Source: Pseudomonas corrugata (GTDB taxonomy: Bacteria > Pseudomonadota > Gammaproteobacteria > Pseudomonadales > Pseudomonadaceae). From it: a stretch of 64,000 bases of DNA. The stretch covers positions 62,001 through 126,000 of the forward strand of contig NZ_LHVK01000003.1 in NCBI RefSeq assembly GCF_001269905.1, in the 5' to 3' direction. Positions 17,427 to 25,046 of this stretch are shown here, piece by piece. Below the pieces are notes generated by a model. It saw nothing but the letters and a program-made list of their open reading frames with translations, was not told where the DNA came from and searched no databases. The stretch's first letter is position 1; the number at the start of each line of letters is the position of its first letter. The position numbers were made by a program, and so were the translations under genes.

Positions 17427-18812
17427 GTGACCACCATTGCCACCGATTTCAACACTTTGCCGCTGTCCGCCGCCATGCTGGCTAACCTCGAATCCCTCGG
17501 TTATGCCCAGATGACGCCGATCCAGGCGCAAAGCTTGCCGGTGATCCTCAAGGGCCTGGACCTGATCGCCCAAGCCAAGACCGGCAGCGGCAAGACCGCG
17601 GCGTTCGGTATCGGCCTGCTGAACCCGATCAATCCGCGCTATTTCGGCTGCCAGGCGCTGGTCATGTGCCCGACCCGCGAGTTGGCCGACCAGGTCGCCA
17701 AGGAAATTCGTCGCCTGGCTCGTGCCGAGGACAATATCAAGGTCCTGACCCTGTGCGGCGGCGTATCCTTCGGCCCGCAGATCGCCTCTCTCGAGCATGG
17801 CGCCCACATCATTGTCGGCACACCGGGACGCATCCAGCAGCACCTGCGCAAAGGCTCGCTGGTACTCGATGGCCTCAACACGCTGATCCTCGACGAAGCC
17901 GACCGCATGCTCGACATGGGTTTCTACGACGCGATCGAAGACATCATCCAGCAGACCCCGGAGCGTCGCCAGACGCTGCTGTTCTCCGCCACGTACCCGG
18001 TAGGCATCAAGCAACTGTCGTCCAAGTTCATGCGTGACCCGCAACAGGTGAAGGCCGAGGCACTGCATTCCGACGCGCAGATCGAGCAGCGTTTCTACGA
18101 GATATCCCCCGAGGAGCGCATGGATGCAGTGGTCAAGGTACTGGCGCACTTCCGGCCGGCCTCTTGCGTGGCGTTCTGCTTCACCAAGCAGCAGGTCCAG
18201 GAAACTGTCGACCACCTGACGTCCAAGGGTATTTCCGCCGTCGGCCTGCATGGCGACCTGGAACAGCGCGACCGCGACCAGGTGCTGGCGATGTTCGCCA
18301 ACCGCAGCACTTCGGTGCTGGTAGCCACTGATGTGGCGGCCCGCGGACTCGATATCGATGCCTTGGACATGGTGATCAACGTCGAACTGGCCCGGGACTC
18401 GGAAATCCATATCCACCGCGTCGGCCGCACTGGCCGCGCCGGGGAAACCGGTGTTGCCATCAGCCTGGTAGCGCCATCCGAAGCTCACCGGGCCCAGGCC
18501 ATCGAGCAATTGCAGAAGGCCCCACTGAGCTGGGACCAATTGGACAACCTCAAGCCCCAGGGCGGCGGCCCGCTGCTGCCGGCCATGAGCACCCTGTGCA
18601 TCGCCGCCGGTCGCAAGGACAAGGTTCGTCCCGGCGACATCCTCGGCGCCCTGACCGGCGACGCGGGCATCCCCGGCACCCAGGTCGGCAAGATCGCGAT
18701 TTTCGATTTCCAGGCTTACGTCGCCGTGGAACGCGGAATCGCCAAACAGGCACTCAAGCGCCTGAACGAAGGCAAGATCAAGGGACGCTCGTTGCGGGTG
18801 CGAATCCTGTAA
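17427..18812 (+). CDS. dbpA: ATP-dependent RNA helicase DbpA
   Basis: A DEAD-box helicase of 461 aa with motif I AKTGSGKT, DEAD in [28 protein letters not shown] and HRVGRTGRAG. The C-terminal domain (RPGDILGALTGDAGIPGTQVG...KIKGRSLRVRIL) is the DbpA RNA-binding domain that targets hairpin 92 of 23S rRNA, so the role is late 50S assembly. The frame is open from ATG 17340, but I choose GTG 17427 (TTIATDFNTLPLS) because alignment with E. coli DbpA starts there and a -10-like TACACT lies at 17391-17396. The ribosome-binding site at this start is weak. Confidence 0.92.
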   Translation: MTTIATDFNTLPLSAAMLANLESLGYAQMTPIQAQSLPVILKGLDLIAQAKTGSGKTAAFGIGLLNPINPRYFGCQALVMCPTRELADQVAKEIRRLARAEDNIKVLTLCGGVSFGPQIASLEHGAHIIVGTPGRIQQHLRKGSLVLDGLNTLILDEADRMLDMGFYDAIEDIIQQTPERRQTLLFSATYPVGIKQLSSKFMRDPQQVKAEALHSDAQIEQRFYEISPEERMDAVVKVLAHFRPASCVAFCFTKQQVQETVDHLTSKGISAVGLHGDLEQRDRDQVLAMFANRSTSVLVATDVAARGLDIDALDMVINVELARDSEIHIHRVGRTGRAGETGVAISLVAPSEAHRAQAIEQLQKAPLSWDQLDNLKPQGGGPLLPAMSTLCIAAGRKDKVRPGDILGALTGDAGIPGTQVGKIAIFDFQAYVAVERGIAKQALKRLNEGKIKGRSLRVRIL

Positions 18813-18835
18813 CCATCCCAACCAACGAAGTTCCC

Positions 18836-18926
18836 CTGTGGGAGCGAGCCTGCTCGCGATTGCGGCGGGTCAGCCAACCTTTATTTGACTGACACACCGC
18901 AATCGCGAGCAGGCTCGCTCCCACAA
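18836..18926. repeat. REPIN, long conserved loop
   Basis: Arms are TGTGGGAGCGAGCCTGCTCG and its complement. The loop itself is partly inverted (GATTGCGG...CCGCAATC and GTCAG...CTGAC), so the stem extends beyond the REP arms. Confidence 0.88.
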
Positions 18927-18959
18927 TGGGTTTTGTGGCGAGACTGAGAGGACACCGTT

Positions 18960-20138
18960 TTGCGCTCTACCGAAGTCGTGATCATTGGCGCTGGCGCCGC
19001 AGGGTTGATGTGCGCGTTGACCGCTGCGGGGCGCGGACGGCAGGTGATGTTGCTGGACCATGCCAACAAGGCCGGCAAGAAAATCCTCATGTCCGGCGGT
19101 GGACGCTGCAACTTCACCAATATGTACACCGAGCCGGCCAACTTCCTTTCGCAGAACCCGCACTTCTGCAAATCCGCCCTGGCCCGCTATACCCAGTGGG
19201 ACTTCATCGCCCTGGTGGCCAAGCACGGCGTGCCGTATCACGAGAAGAAGCTCGGCCAGTTGTTCTGCGATAACAAGTCCAGCGACATTCTCGGCGTGCT
19301 CCTGGATGAGTGCGAACAGGTCGGGGTAAACCTGCACCTGGACACCTCGATCGAACACATCGAGAAAACCGACGGCGGCTATCTGCTGCAGACCACCCTG
19401 GGCGCCATCGCCTGCCAGTCCCTGGTGATCGCCACCGGCGGACTGTCGATCCCGACCCTGGGTGCGACCGGTTTCGGTTACCAGGTCGCCAGGCAGTTCG
19501 GCCACCAGCTTTTGCCAACCCGCGCCGGACTGGTACCGTTCACCATCACCGATCAACTCAAGGCCTTGTGTACCGAACTCTCGGGCACTTCGGTCGATTG
19601 CCTGGTGAGCTGCAACGGCCAGAGCTTTCGCGAAAATATCCTGTTCACCCACCGCGGCCTCAGCGGCCCGGCTATCCTGCAGATCTCGTCGTTCTGGGAG
19701 CCGGGGGACACGGTGCAGATCAATCTGCTACCGGACCACGACGTGCCCCAATGGCTGCAACAACAGCAGGCCGAGCGCCCCAACAGCGAGCTGAAAACCC
19801 TCCTGGGGGAGTTGTTCACCAAAAAAATGGCCACCCTGTTGGCCGACACCTGGTTCGTCTCCAAACCCATGAAGCAATACACCCACGCGGAACTGGCGGA
19901 CATTGCCGAGAAGCTGGCGAGCTGGAACGTCGCCCCGGCCGGCACCGAAGGCTATCGCACCGCCGAGGTCACCCTGGGTGGCGTCGACACACGGGAAGTC
20001 TCCTCCAAGACCATGGAATCGCTGAAAAGCCCCGGGCTGTACTTCATCGGTGAAGTACTGGACGTCACCGGCCACCTGGGCGGGTTCAACTTCCAGTGGG
20101 CCTGGGCTTCGGGCTATGCCGCCGCACAATATGTCTGA
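18960..20138 (+). CDS. BaiN/HI0933-family FAD-dependent oxidoreductase
   Basis: The 392-aa flavoprotein has the FAD dinucleotide-binding motif VVIIGAGAAGLMCALTAAGRG at its N-terminus, the family signature KILMSGGGRCNFTNMY, and the C-terminal FAD-contacting segment YFIGEVLDVTGHLGGFNFQWAWASGYAA. This is the family of E. coli YhiN; its physiological substrate is unsettled. The start is a TTG at 18960, supported by the Shine-Dalgarno sequence GAGAGGA eight bases upstream and by the immediate start of the Rossmann strand. REPINs lie on both sides, so it appears to be a single-gene unit. Confidence 0.88.
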   Translation: MRSTEVVIIGAGAAGLMCALTAAGRGRQVMLLDHANKAGKKILMSGGGRCNFTNMYTEPANFLSQNPHFCKSALARYTQWDFIALVAKHGVPYHEKKLGQLFCDNKSSDILGVLLDECEQVGVNLHLDTSIEHIEKTDGGYLLQTTLGAIACQSLVIATGGLSIPTLGATGFGYQVARQFGHQLLPTRAGLVPFTITDQLKALCTELSGTSVDCLVSCNGQSFRENILFTHRGLSGPAILQISSFWEPGDTVQINLLPDHDVPQWLQQQQAERPNSELKTLLGELFTKKMATLLADTWFVSKPMKQYTHAELADIAEKLASWNVAPAGTEGYRTAEVTLGGVDTREVSSKTMESLKSPGLYFIGEVLDVTGHLGGFNFQWAWASGYAAAQYV

Positions 20139-20150
20139 CACGCCACATCC

Positions 20151-20244
20151 CCTGTGGGAGCGAGCCTGCTCGCGATAGCGGTGGGTCAGTTGATAATGAA
20201 TTGACTGACATACCGCCATCGCGAGCAGGCTCGCTCCAACAGGG
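20151..20244. repeat. REPIN, long conserved loop
   Basis: CCTGTGGGAGCGAGCCTGCTC arms with the extended loop GATAGCGGTGGGTCAG...CTGACATACCGCCATC, the same type as at 18836. Confidence 0.88.
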
Positions 20245-20356
20245 GCTGAATGGTGGACTGCGGAACACTTTTTGCTGTCAGATGTGATCGCCGCCATTGC
20301 GTCGGCGTCATTACTGCCTCAATTTAGTGTCATTGCCCGTCAGGCCCTTGCATTTC

Positions 20357-22540
20357 ATGTCATCGACCTCGTTCCGTCAGTCTCTGCGTCGCCTTTGGGC
20401 GTTGGATAAATTCAGTTATAGCGTGCGGGTGTTCATCGCCCTGACCGGCAGCATGGGGCTGTGCTGGTACCTGGACGAGATGACTCTGCTGATTCCCTTG
20501 TTCCTGGGCATTATTGCCAGCGCCCTGGCCGAGACCGATGACAACTGGCAGGGCCGTCTCAACGCGCTCGCCGTGACCCTGGTCTGCTTCACCGTCGCGG
20601 CACTGTCGGTTGAGCTGCTGTTCCCCTACCCTATCCTCTTCATCATCGCTCTGGCCCTGGCCAGTTTCGGCCTGACCATGCTCGGTGCCCTGGGTGAGCG
20701 CTATGGCGCGATTGCCTCGGCCACCTTGATCCTGTCGGTCTACACCGTAATCGGCGTGGACCAGCGCGGTGGCGCGGTCACCGATTTCTGGCACGAACCC
20801 TTGCTGCTGGTGGCCGGCGCGGCGTGGTACGGCATGCTATCGGTGCTGTGGCATGTATTGTTTTCCAACCAGCCGGTGCAACAGAGCCTGGCGCGACTGT
20901 TCCGCGAGCTGGGACATTATCTGAAACTCAAGTCGTCGCTGCTCGAACCGGTTCGCCAACTGGATATCGAAGCCCGACGTCTGGAACTGGCCCAACAAAA
21001 TGGCCGCGTGGTGGCGGCCCTCAATGCGGCGAAGGAAATCATCCTGCACCGCGTCGGCAATGGCCGGCCGGGCTCGAAGGTCAGCCGTTACCTGAAGCTG
21101 TACTTCCTCGCCCAGGACATCCATGAGCGTGCCAGTTCCTCCCACTATCCCTACAACGCCCTCGCCGAGGCGTTCTTTCACAGCGACGTACTGTTCCGCT
21201 GCCAGCGCCTGCTGCGCCAGCAAGGCAAGGCCTGTCAGGCGCTGGCCGAGTCGATCCAGATGCGCCAGCCGTTCGTCTACGATGATCGCTTCGCCGAGGC
21301 CTTGAACGACCTGCATGCATCTCTCGAGCACCTGCGCATCCAGAGCAATCCGGCCTGGCGTGGCCTGTTGCGTTCGTTGCGGGCCTTGTCGGCGAACCTT
21401 GGCACGCTTGACCGCTTGCTCAGCGATGCCAGTAACCCTGACGCCCTGGCCGACGCCACTGACAGCAGCCTGCTGGATCGCTCACCGCGCAACTTCAAGG
21501 ACGTCTGGCTACGTCTGCGCACGCAACTTACACCGACCTCGCTGCTGTTCCGCCATGCCCTGCGCCTGCCGCTGGCGCTGAGCGTTGGCTACGCGATGGT
21601 GCACTGGATTCACCCCTCCCAGGGTTACTGGATCGTGCTCACCACGCTGTTCGTCTGCCAGCCCAACTATGGGGCCACCCGACGCAAACTGGGTCAGCGG
21701 ATCATCGGCACTGCCATTGGCCTGACGGTGGCCTGGGCGCTGTTCGACCTGTTCCCCAACCCGCTGGTGCAGTCGTGCTTCGCCATTGCCGCCGGGGTGG
21801 TGTTCTTCACCAACCGCACGACCCGCTACACCCTGGCGACAGCCGCGATCACCATCATGGTGCTGTTCTGCTTCAACCAGGTCGGCGACGGCTACGGACT
21901 GTTGCTGCCACGGCTTTTCGATACCCTGCTCGGCAGCCTGATCGCCGGCCTGGCAGTGTTCCTCTTCCTCCCGGACTGGCAAGGCCGCCGGCTGAACAAG
22001 GTCCTGGCCAATACGCTGACCTGCAACAGCATTTATCTGCGCCAGATCATGCAGCAATACGCTGCCGGCAAAAGTGATGACCTGGCCTATCGCCTGGCCC
22101 GACGCAACGCCCATAACGCCGACGCGGCGTTGTCCACGACACTGGCGAACATGCTGATGGAGCCGGGGCATTTCCGTAAGGAAGCCGACGTCGGATTTCG
22201 CTTCCTGGTGCTGTCCCATACCTTGCTCAGCTACCTGTCGGGCCTGGGGGCCCACCGGGGAACCGAGCTGCCGACGAACGTGCGCGAGCAGTTGATAGAC
22301 GGTGCAGGGGCGAAGCTGGCCTCCAGCATCGACGAAATCGCCCAGGGCCTTGCAACCAAAACCTCGATCATGATCCAGAGTGATGAGGAAGAAGCCCTGG
22401 CCAACGAGCTTGAACAGATGCCTGACGAAATCGATGAGGGCCAGCGACTGGTGCAGACGCAACTGGGGTTGATCTGCCGTCAGCTTGGACCGTTGCGGAC
22501 CCTGGCGGCGCATCTCATCAAGGATACGAGCGAGGCCTGA
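20357..22540 (+). CDS. yccS: YccS/FUSC-family inner-membrane protein
   Basis: The 727-aa protein has two membrane halves, each with about five to six hydrophobic segments (residues about 25-170 and 395-530), and two soluble regions after them. This is the fusaric-acid-resistance-protein-like (FUSC) architecture of E. coli YccS/YhfK, close in length to YccS (about 717 aa). The second half contains HPSQGYWIVLTTLFVCQPNYGATRRK, a family hallmark. I start at ATG 20357 (MSSTSFRQSLRRLWALDKF) rather than the upstream TTG at 20297; no strong ribosome-binding site helps decide. Function is unknown; efflux of aromatic or organic acids is only suggested by family. Confidence 0.85.
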   Translation: MSSTSFRQSLRRLWALDKFSYSVRVFIALTGSMGLCWYLDEMTLLIPLFLGIIASALAETDDNWQGRLNALAVTLVCFTVAALSVELLFPYPILFIIALALASFGLTMLGALGERYGAIASATLILSVYTVIGVDQRGGAVTDFWHEPLLLVAGAAWYGMLSVLWHVLFSNQPVQQSLARLFRELGHYLKLKSSLLEPVRQLDIEARRLELAQQNGRVVAALNAAKEIILHRVGNGRPGSKVSRYLKLYFLAQDIHERASSSHYPYNALAEAFFHSDVLFRCQRLLRQQGKACQALAESIQMRQPFVYDDRFAEALNDLHASLEHLRIQSNPAWRGLLRSLRALSANLGTLDRLLSDASNPDALADATDSSLLDRSPRNFKDVWLRLRTQLTPTSLLFRHALRLPLALSVGYAMVHWIHPSQGYWIVLTTLFVCQPNYGATRRKLGQRIIGTAIGLTVAWALFDLFPNPLVQSCFAIAAGVVFFTNRTTRYTLATAAITIMVLFCFNQVGDGYGLLLPRLFDTLLGSLIAGLAVFLFLPDWQGRRLNKVLANTLTCNSIYLRQIMQQYAAGKSDDLAYRLARRNAHNADAALSTTLANMLMEPGHFRKEADVGFRFLVLSHTLLSYLSGLGAHRGTELPTNVREQLIDGAGAKLASSIDEIAQGLATKTSIMIQSDEEEALANELEQMPDEIDEGQRLVQTQLGLICRQLGPLRTLAAHLIKDTSEA

Positions 22541-22563
22541 AAGCTGCGGCGGTCAATCGGGCC

Positions 22564-22631
22564 CCATCGCGAGCAGGCTCGCTCCCACAGGGTATGCATT
22601 CCAATGTGGGAGCGAGCCTGCTCGCGATTGG
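22564..22631. repeat. REPIN, short loop
   Basis: CCATCGCGAGCAGGCTCGCTC and its complement with a loop of about 20 bp between the convergent yccS and binding-protein genes. Confidence 0.88.
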
Positions 22632-22658
22632 GGCCAGCATGGGCAGCGCAAAACTCGC

Positions 22659-23396
22659 TCACATACCGTGCATTTTCAGGATCCGTGCATAGCTCCCATC
22701 GGCCTTCATCGCCGCGATCTCCCGATCGAACCCCGCCACGATCTGCTCATGCTCCGGGTTCTTCAGGCTGACCAGGATATGCAGGCTGTTTTCGCTCAAC
22801 GGCTTGGGCAAGAACTCAACGGAATTACGCACCTTGGGCGATTCGCGAGCCAGGTAATAACGAGCGACATATTCGTCTTCCAGGGTCAACTTCACGCGGT
22901 CGGCAGCGACCATGCGTACTGCCATCGCAAAGTTATGCACGGGGACTTTCTGCAGTTGCTGGTCCTCATCGAACGCCTTGGAATAGGCATAACCGCGAAC
23001 CACTGCGATGGGGTAATCGTAGAGCTGTTGCAGGCTGTCGAACTGGATCGGAGCCTCCTTGCGCTTGAGGAAACGCACGCGGTTGAGCAGGTATTCGGCC
23101 GAGAACTGGCCTATATGAGTGCGTGCTTCGCTGTACCAGGCGTTGACCAGCACGTCATAACGCCCCTCGCCGATGCCCAGCATTGCCCGGGCCCAAGGCA
23201 CCTGTTCGAATTCGGTGGCATAGCCGGCACGCGCCAGGGCGGTGCTGACGATATCAGTCGCCAGGCCACCATTGACCAGCGTGGAGTCGGTAAAGGGTGG
23301 CCAGCCATCCGCAACCAGGCGCAGCGTCTGCGCGCAAGCGTTGTGGCTCAGCAACAACAACCCAATCAAAACAAGAGCTCGATGCAATCGCGGCAT
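22659..23396 (-). CDS. Orphan periplasmic solute-binding protein, family 3
   Basis: A 245-aa secreted protein: signal MPRLHRALVLIGLLLLSHNACAQ followed by an SBP_bac_3 domain (LRLVADGWPPFTD, then YATEFEQVPWARAMLGIGEGRYDVLVNAWYS). It resembles polar amino-acid binding proteins, but no permease or ATPase gene lies nearby, so it may serve a distant transporter or act as a sensor input. I choose ATG 23396 because the signal peptide begins there and AAGG is nine bases upstream; in-frame ATGs further upstream (up to 23474) would bury the signal. It converges on yccS across a REPIN. Confidence 0.8.
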   Translation of the reverse strand: MPRLHRALVLIGLLLLSHNACAQTLRLVADGWPPFTDSTLVNGGLATDIVSTALARAGYATEFEQVPWARAMLGIGEGRYDVLVNAWYSEARTHIGQFSAEYLLNRVRFLKRKEAPIQFDSLQQLYDYPIAVVRGYAYSKAFDEDQQLQKVPVHNFAMAVRMVAADRVKLTLEDEYVARYYLARESPKVRNSVEFLPKPLSENSLHILVSLKNPEHEQIVAGFDREIAAMKADGSYARILKMHGM

Positions 23397-23650
23397 GCCA
23401 TACATCCTTGAAGGTTGCGAAGCCCATGTCCTTAGCCAAAATCCGGGGGTAAACAGTGACATCCGACCTAACATTAGCTCATTGAAATCGCTACGCAGCG
23501 CTGGGACGAAGATTACATAAAGACGACAGCTCTGCGAAACAAGAATGATGGCAATTTGGCATTTACCCCAGACTTTCGCTCACCCGAGAAAGAGACTTCT
23601 GAACACAGTGCACTTAATATCGGCATCGGGTTCTTCAGGAAATTCAGAAC

Positions 23651-24103
23651 ATGGACATCGATTGGGTCTGCAAACATCACAGTGACCTGAGCAAGGAACA
23701 GCTGTACGCCATACTCAAATTGCGCGCCGACGTATTCGTCGTCGAACAGAACTGCGCTTATCCGGACGTCGACGGGTTGGATCTGGAAGGCGATACCTTC
23801 CACCTGATGGCCTGGAGGGACAACCACCTCATCGCCTACCTGCGCCTGCTCGATCCTCATTCGCAGAACAGCGACGTGGTGATCGGCCGCGTCGTCATCG
23901 CTCCCGAGGCACGAGGTCAGGGGTTGGGTCACACCTTGATGGAGCACGGGCTCAAGCACGCCGGGAAGCAGTGGCCCGGCACGTCGATTTCACTGTCGGC
24001 GCAGGCGCATCTGCAGGGCTACTACGGGCGGTATGGGTTTGTAGTGGTGGGGGTCGAATACCTGGAAGATGGTATTCCGCACATTGGGATGCATCGGCCC
24101 TGA
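23651..24103 (+). CDS. elaA: ElaA-like GNAT-family N-acetyltransferase
   Basis: The 150-aa cytosolic protein matches the E. coli ElaA group: LYAILKLRADVFVVEQNCAYPDVDGLD at the N-terminus and the acetyl-CoA binding loop RVVIAPEARGQGLGHTLM (R/Q-x-x-G-x-G). The C-terminal strand GYYGRYGFVVVGVEYLEDGIPHIGM is also characteristic. The acceptor substrate is not known. It is divergent from the orphan binding protein and is followed by a REPIN, so it is probably monocistronic. CAGGAAATT precedes the ATG. Confidence 0.88.
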   Translation: MDIDWVCKHHSDLSKEQLYAILKLRADVFVVEQNCAYPDVDGLDLEGDTFHLMAWRDNHLIAYLRLLDPHSQNSDVVIGRVVIAPEARGQGLGHTLMEHGLKHAGKQWPGTSISLSAQAHLQGYYGRYGFVVVGVEYLEDGIPHIGMHRP

Positions 24104-24109
24104 GGCCGT

Positions 24110-24177
24110 CATCGCGAGCAGGCTCGCTCCCACATTTGAAACACATCCTCCTGTGGGAGCGAGCCTGCTCGCGATGG
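24110..24177. repeat. REPIN, short loop
   Basis: CATCGCGAGCAGGCTCGCTC and its complement, between convergent elaA and the winged-helix gene. Confidence 0.88.
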
Positions 24178-24200
24178 GGCCAGTACCGCCACTATTCCTG

Positions 24201-24497
24201 TCAGGGGTATTCGAGCACCGCCTTGATCCGCTGCAGATTGGCCTCGATCCACTCCCGATCAATCGCTCCCCAATCGCGGATCCGATAGCACCCTGCATGG
24301 TTGCGAGCGCCCTCCTGCTGCTCGAACTCGCACACGATATCCAGGTCCGCCAGCGCGGCAACAGTGTCCTGGGCGGTGCGTCGCGGCATGCCGGTCACGT
24401 CAATGAGCGCCGGGACATTGCTGGCCACGCCGCTGTCGATCAGGTAAGCCACATACAAGCGGCGATAGAAGCTGCTCTTGGTCTTGCTGACATCCAT
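24201..24497 (-). CDS. Small winged helix-turn-helix protein
   Basis: This 98-aa protein looks like a single winged-helix domain: helices FYRRLYVAYLIDSG and NVPALIDVTGMPRRTAQDTVAALADLDI, then a short wing (CEFEQQEGARNHAGCYRIRDWG). The recognition helix PRRTAQDTVAAL suggests DNA binding. I do not recognise a named family. It starts four bases after the stop of the YgjP-like gene, with AAGGA just upstream, so the two are co-transcribed. Regulator is inferred from fold only. Confidence 0.7.
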   Translation of the reverse strand: MDVSKTKSSFYRRLYVAYLIDSGVASNVPALIDVTGMPRRTAQDTVAALADLDIVCEFEQQEGARNHAGCYRIRDWGAIDREWIEANLQRIKAVLEYP

Positions 24498-24501
24498 CCG
24501 G

Positions 24502-25005
24502 TCATTCCTTCGGTTGTTGCAGATCGCGCCAGGTCAGGTACACCCGCAGGTCGAACTCCAGCTGGTGATAGCCCGGCAGCATGTGCTCGCAGAGTTGGTA
24601 GAACGCCTTGTTGTGGTCCGACTCCTTGAAGTGGGCCAGTTCATGCACCACGATCATATTGAGGAATTCGGGCGCTGCATCCTTGAACAGCGACGCGATG
24701 CGGATTTCCTTCTTCGCCTTGAGCTTGCCACCCTGCACCCGCGAAACGGCGGTGTGCAGACCGAGGGCGCGATGGGTCAGGTCGAGGCGGTTGTCGAACA
24801 ACACCTTGTCGATGGCCGGCGCGTTACGCAGGTACTGTTGCTTGAGTTCCAGCGCATAACTGTACAGAGCCTTGTCGCTCTGGATCGGATGCCGGCCCGG
24901 ATAGCGCTGGTGCAGGTAATCACCCAGTCTGTCCTGAGCGATCAGTTGCTGCACCTGGGCTTGCAGTGCGGCGGGATAGGCCTGGAGGTACTTGAGCGCA
25001 GTCAT
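24502..25005 (-). CDS. YgjP-like metallopeptidase-domain protein
   Basis: The 167-aa protein contains HELAHFKESDHNKAFYQLCEHMLPGY, the HExxH-x6-H zinc site of the YgjP/DUF45 (M48-like) family. In E. coli YgjP, sequence resemblance to eukaryotic Wss1/SprT-type proteases is known but the substrate is not. Length is slightly below the usual 230 aa of the family because the N-terminal beta-rich part is short. It lies 41 bp after the GGDEF-EAL gene and 4 bp before the winged-helix gene on the same strand. Confidence 0.82.
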   Translation of the reverse strand: MTALKYLQAYPAALQAQVQQLIAQDRLGDYLHQRYPGRHPIQSDKALYSYALELKQQYLRNAPAIDKVLFDNRLDLTHRALGLHTAVSRVQGGKLKAKKEIRIASLFKDAAPEFLNMIVVHELAHFKESDHNKAFYQLCEHMLPGYHQLEFDLRVYLTWRDLQQPKE

Positions 25006-25046
25006 TGAACGGAAATACTGTGGGAAAGGCCGCCAGTGTAACGAAC

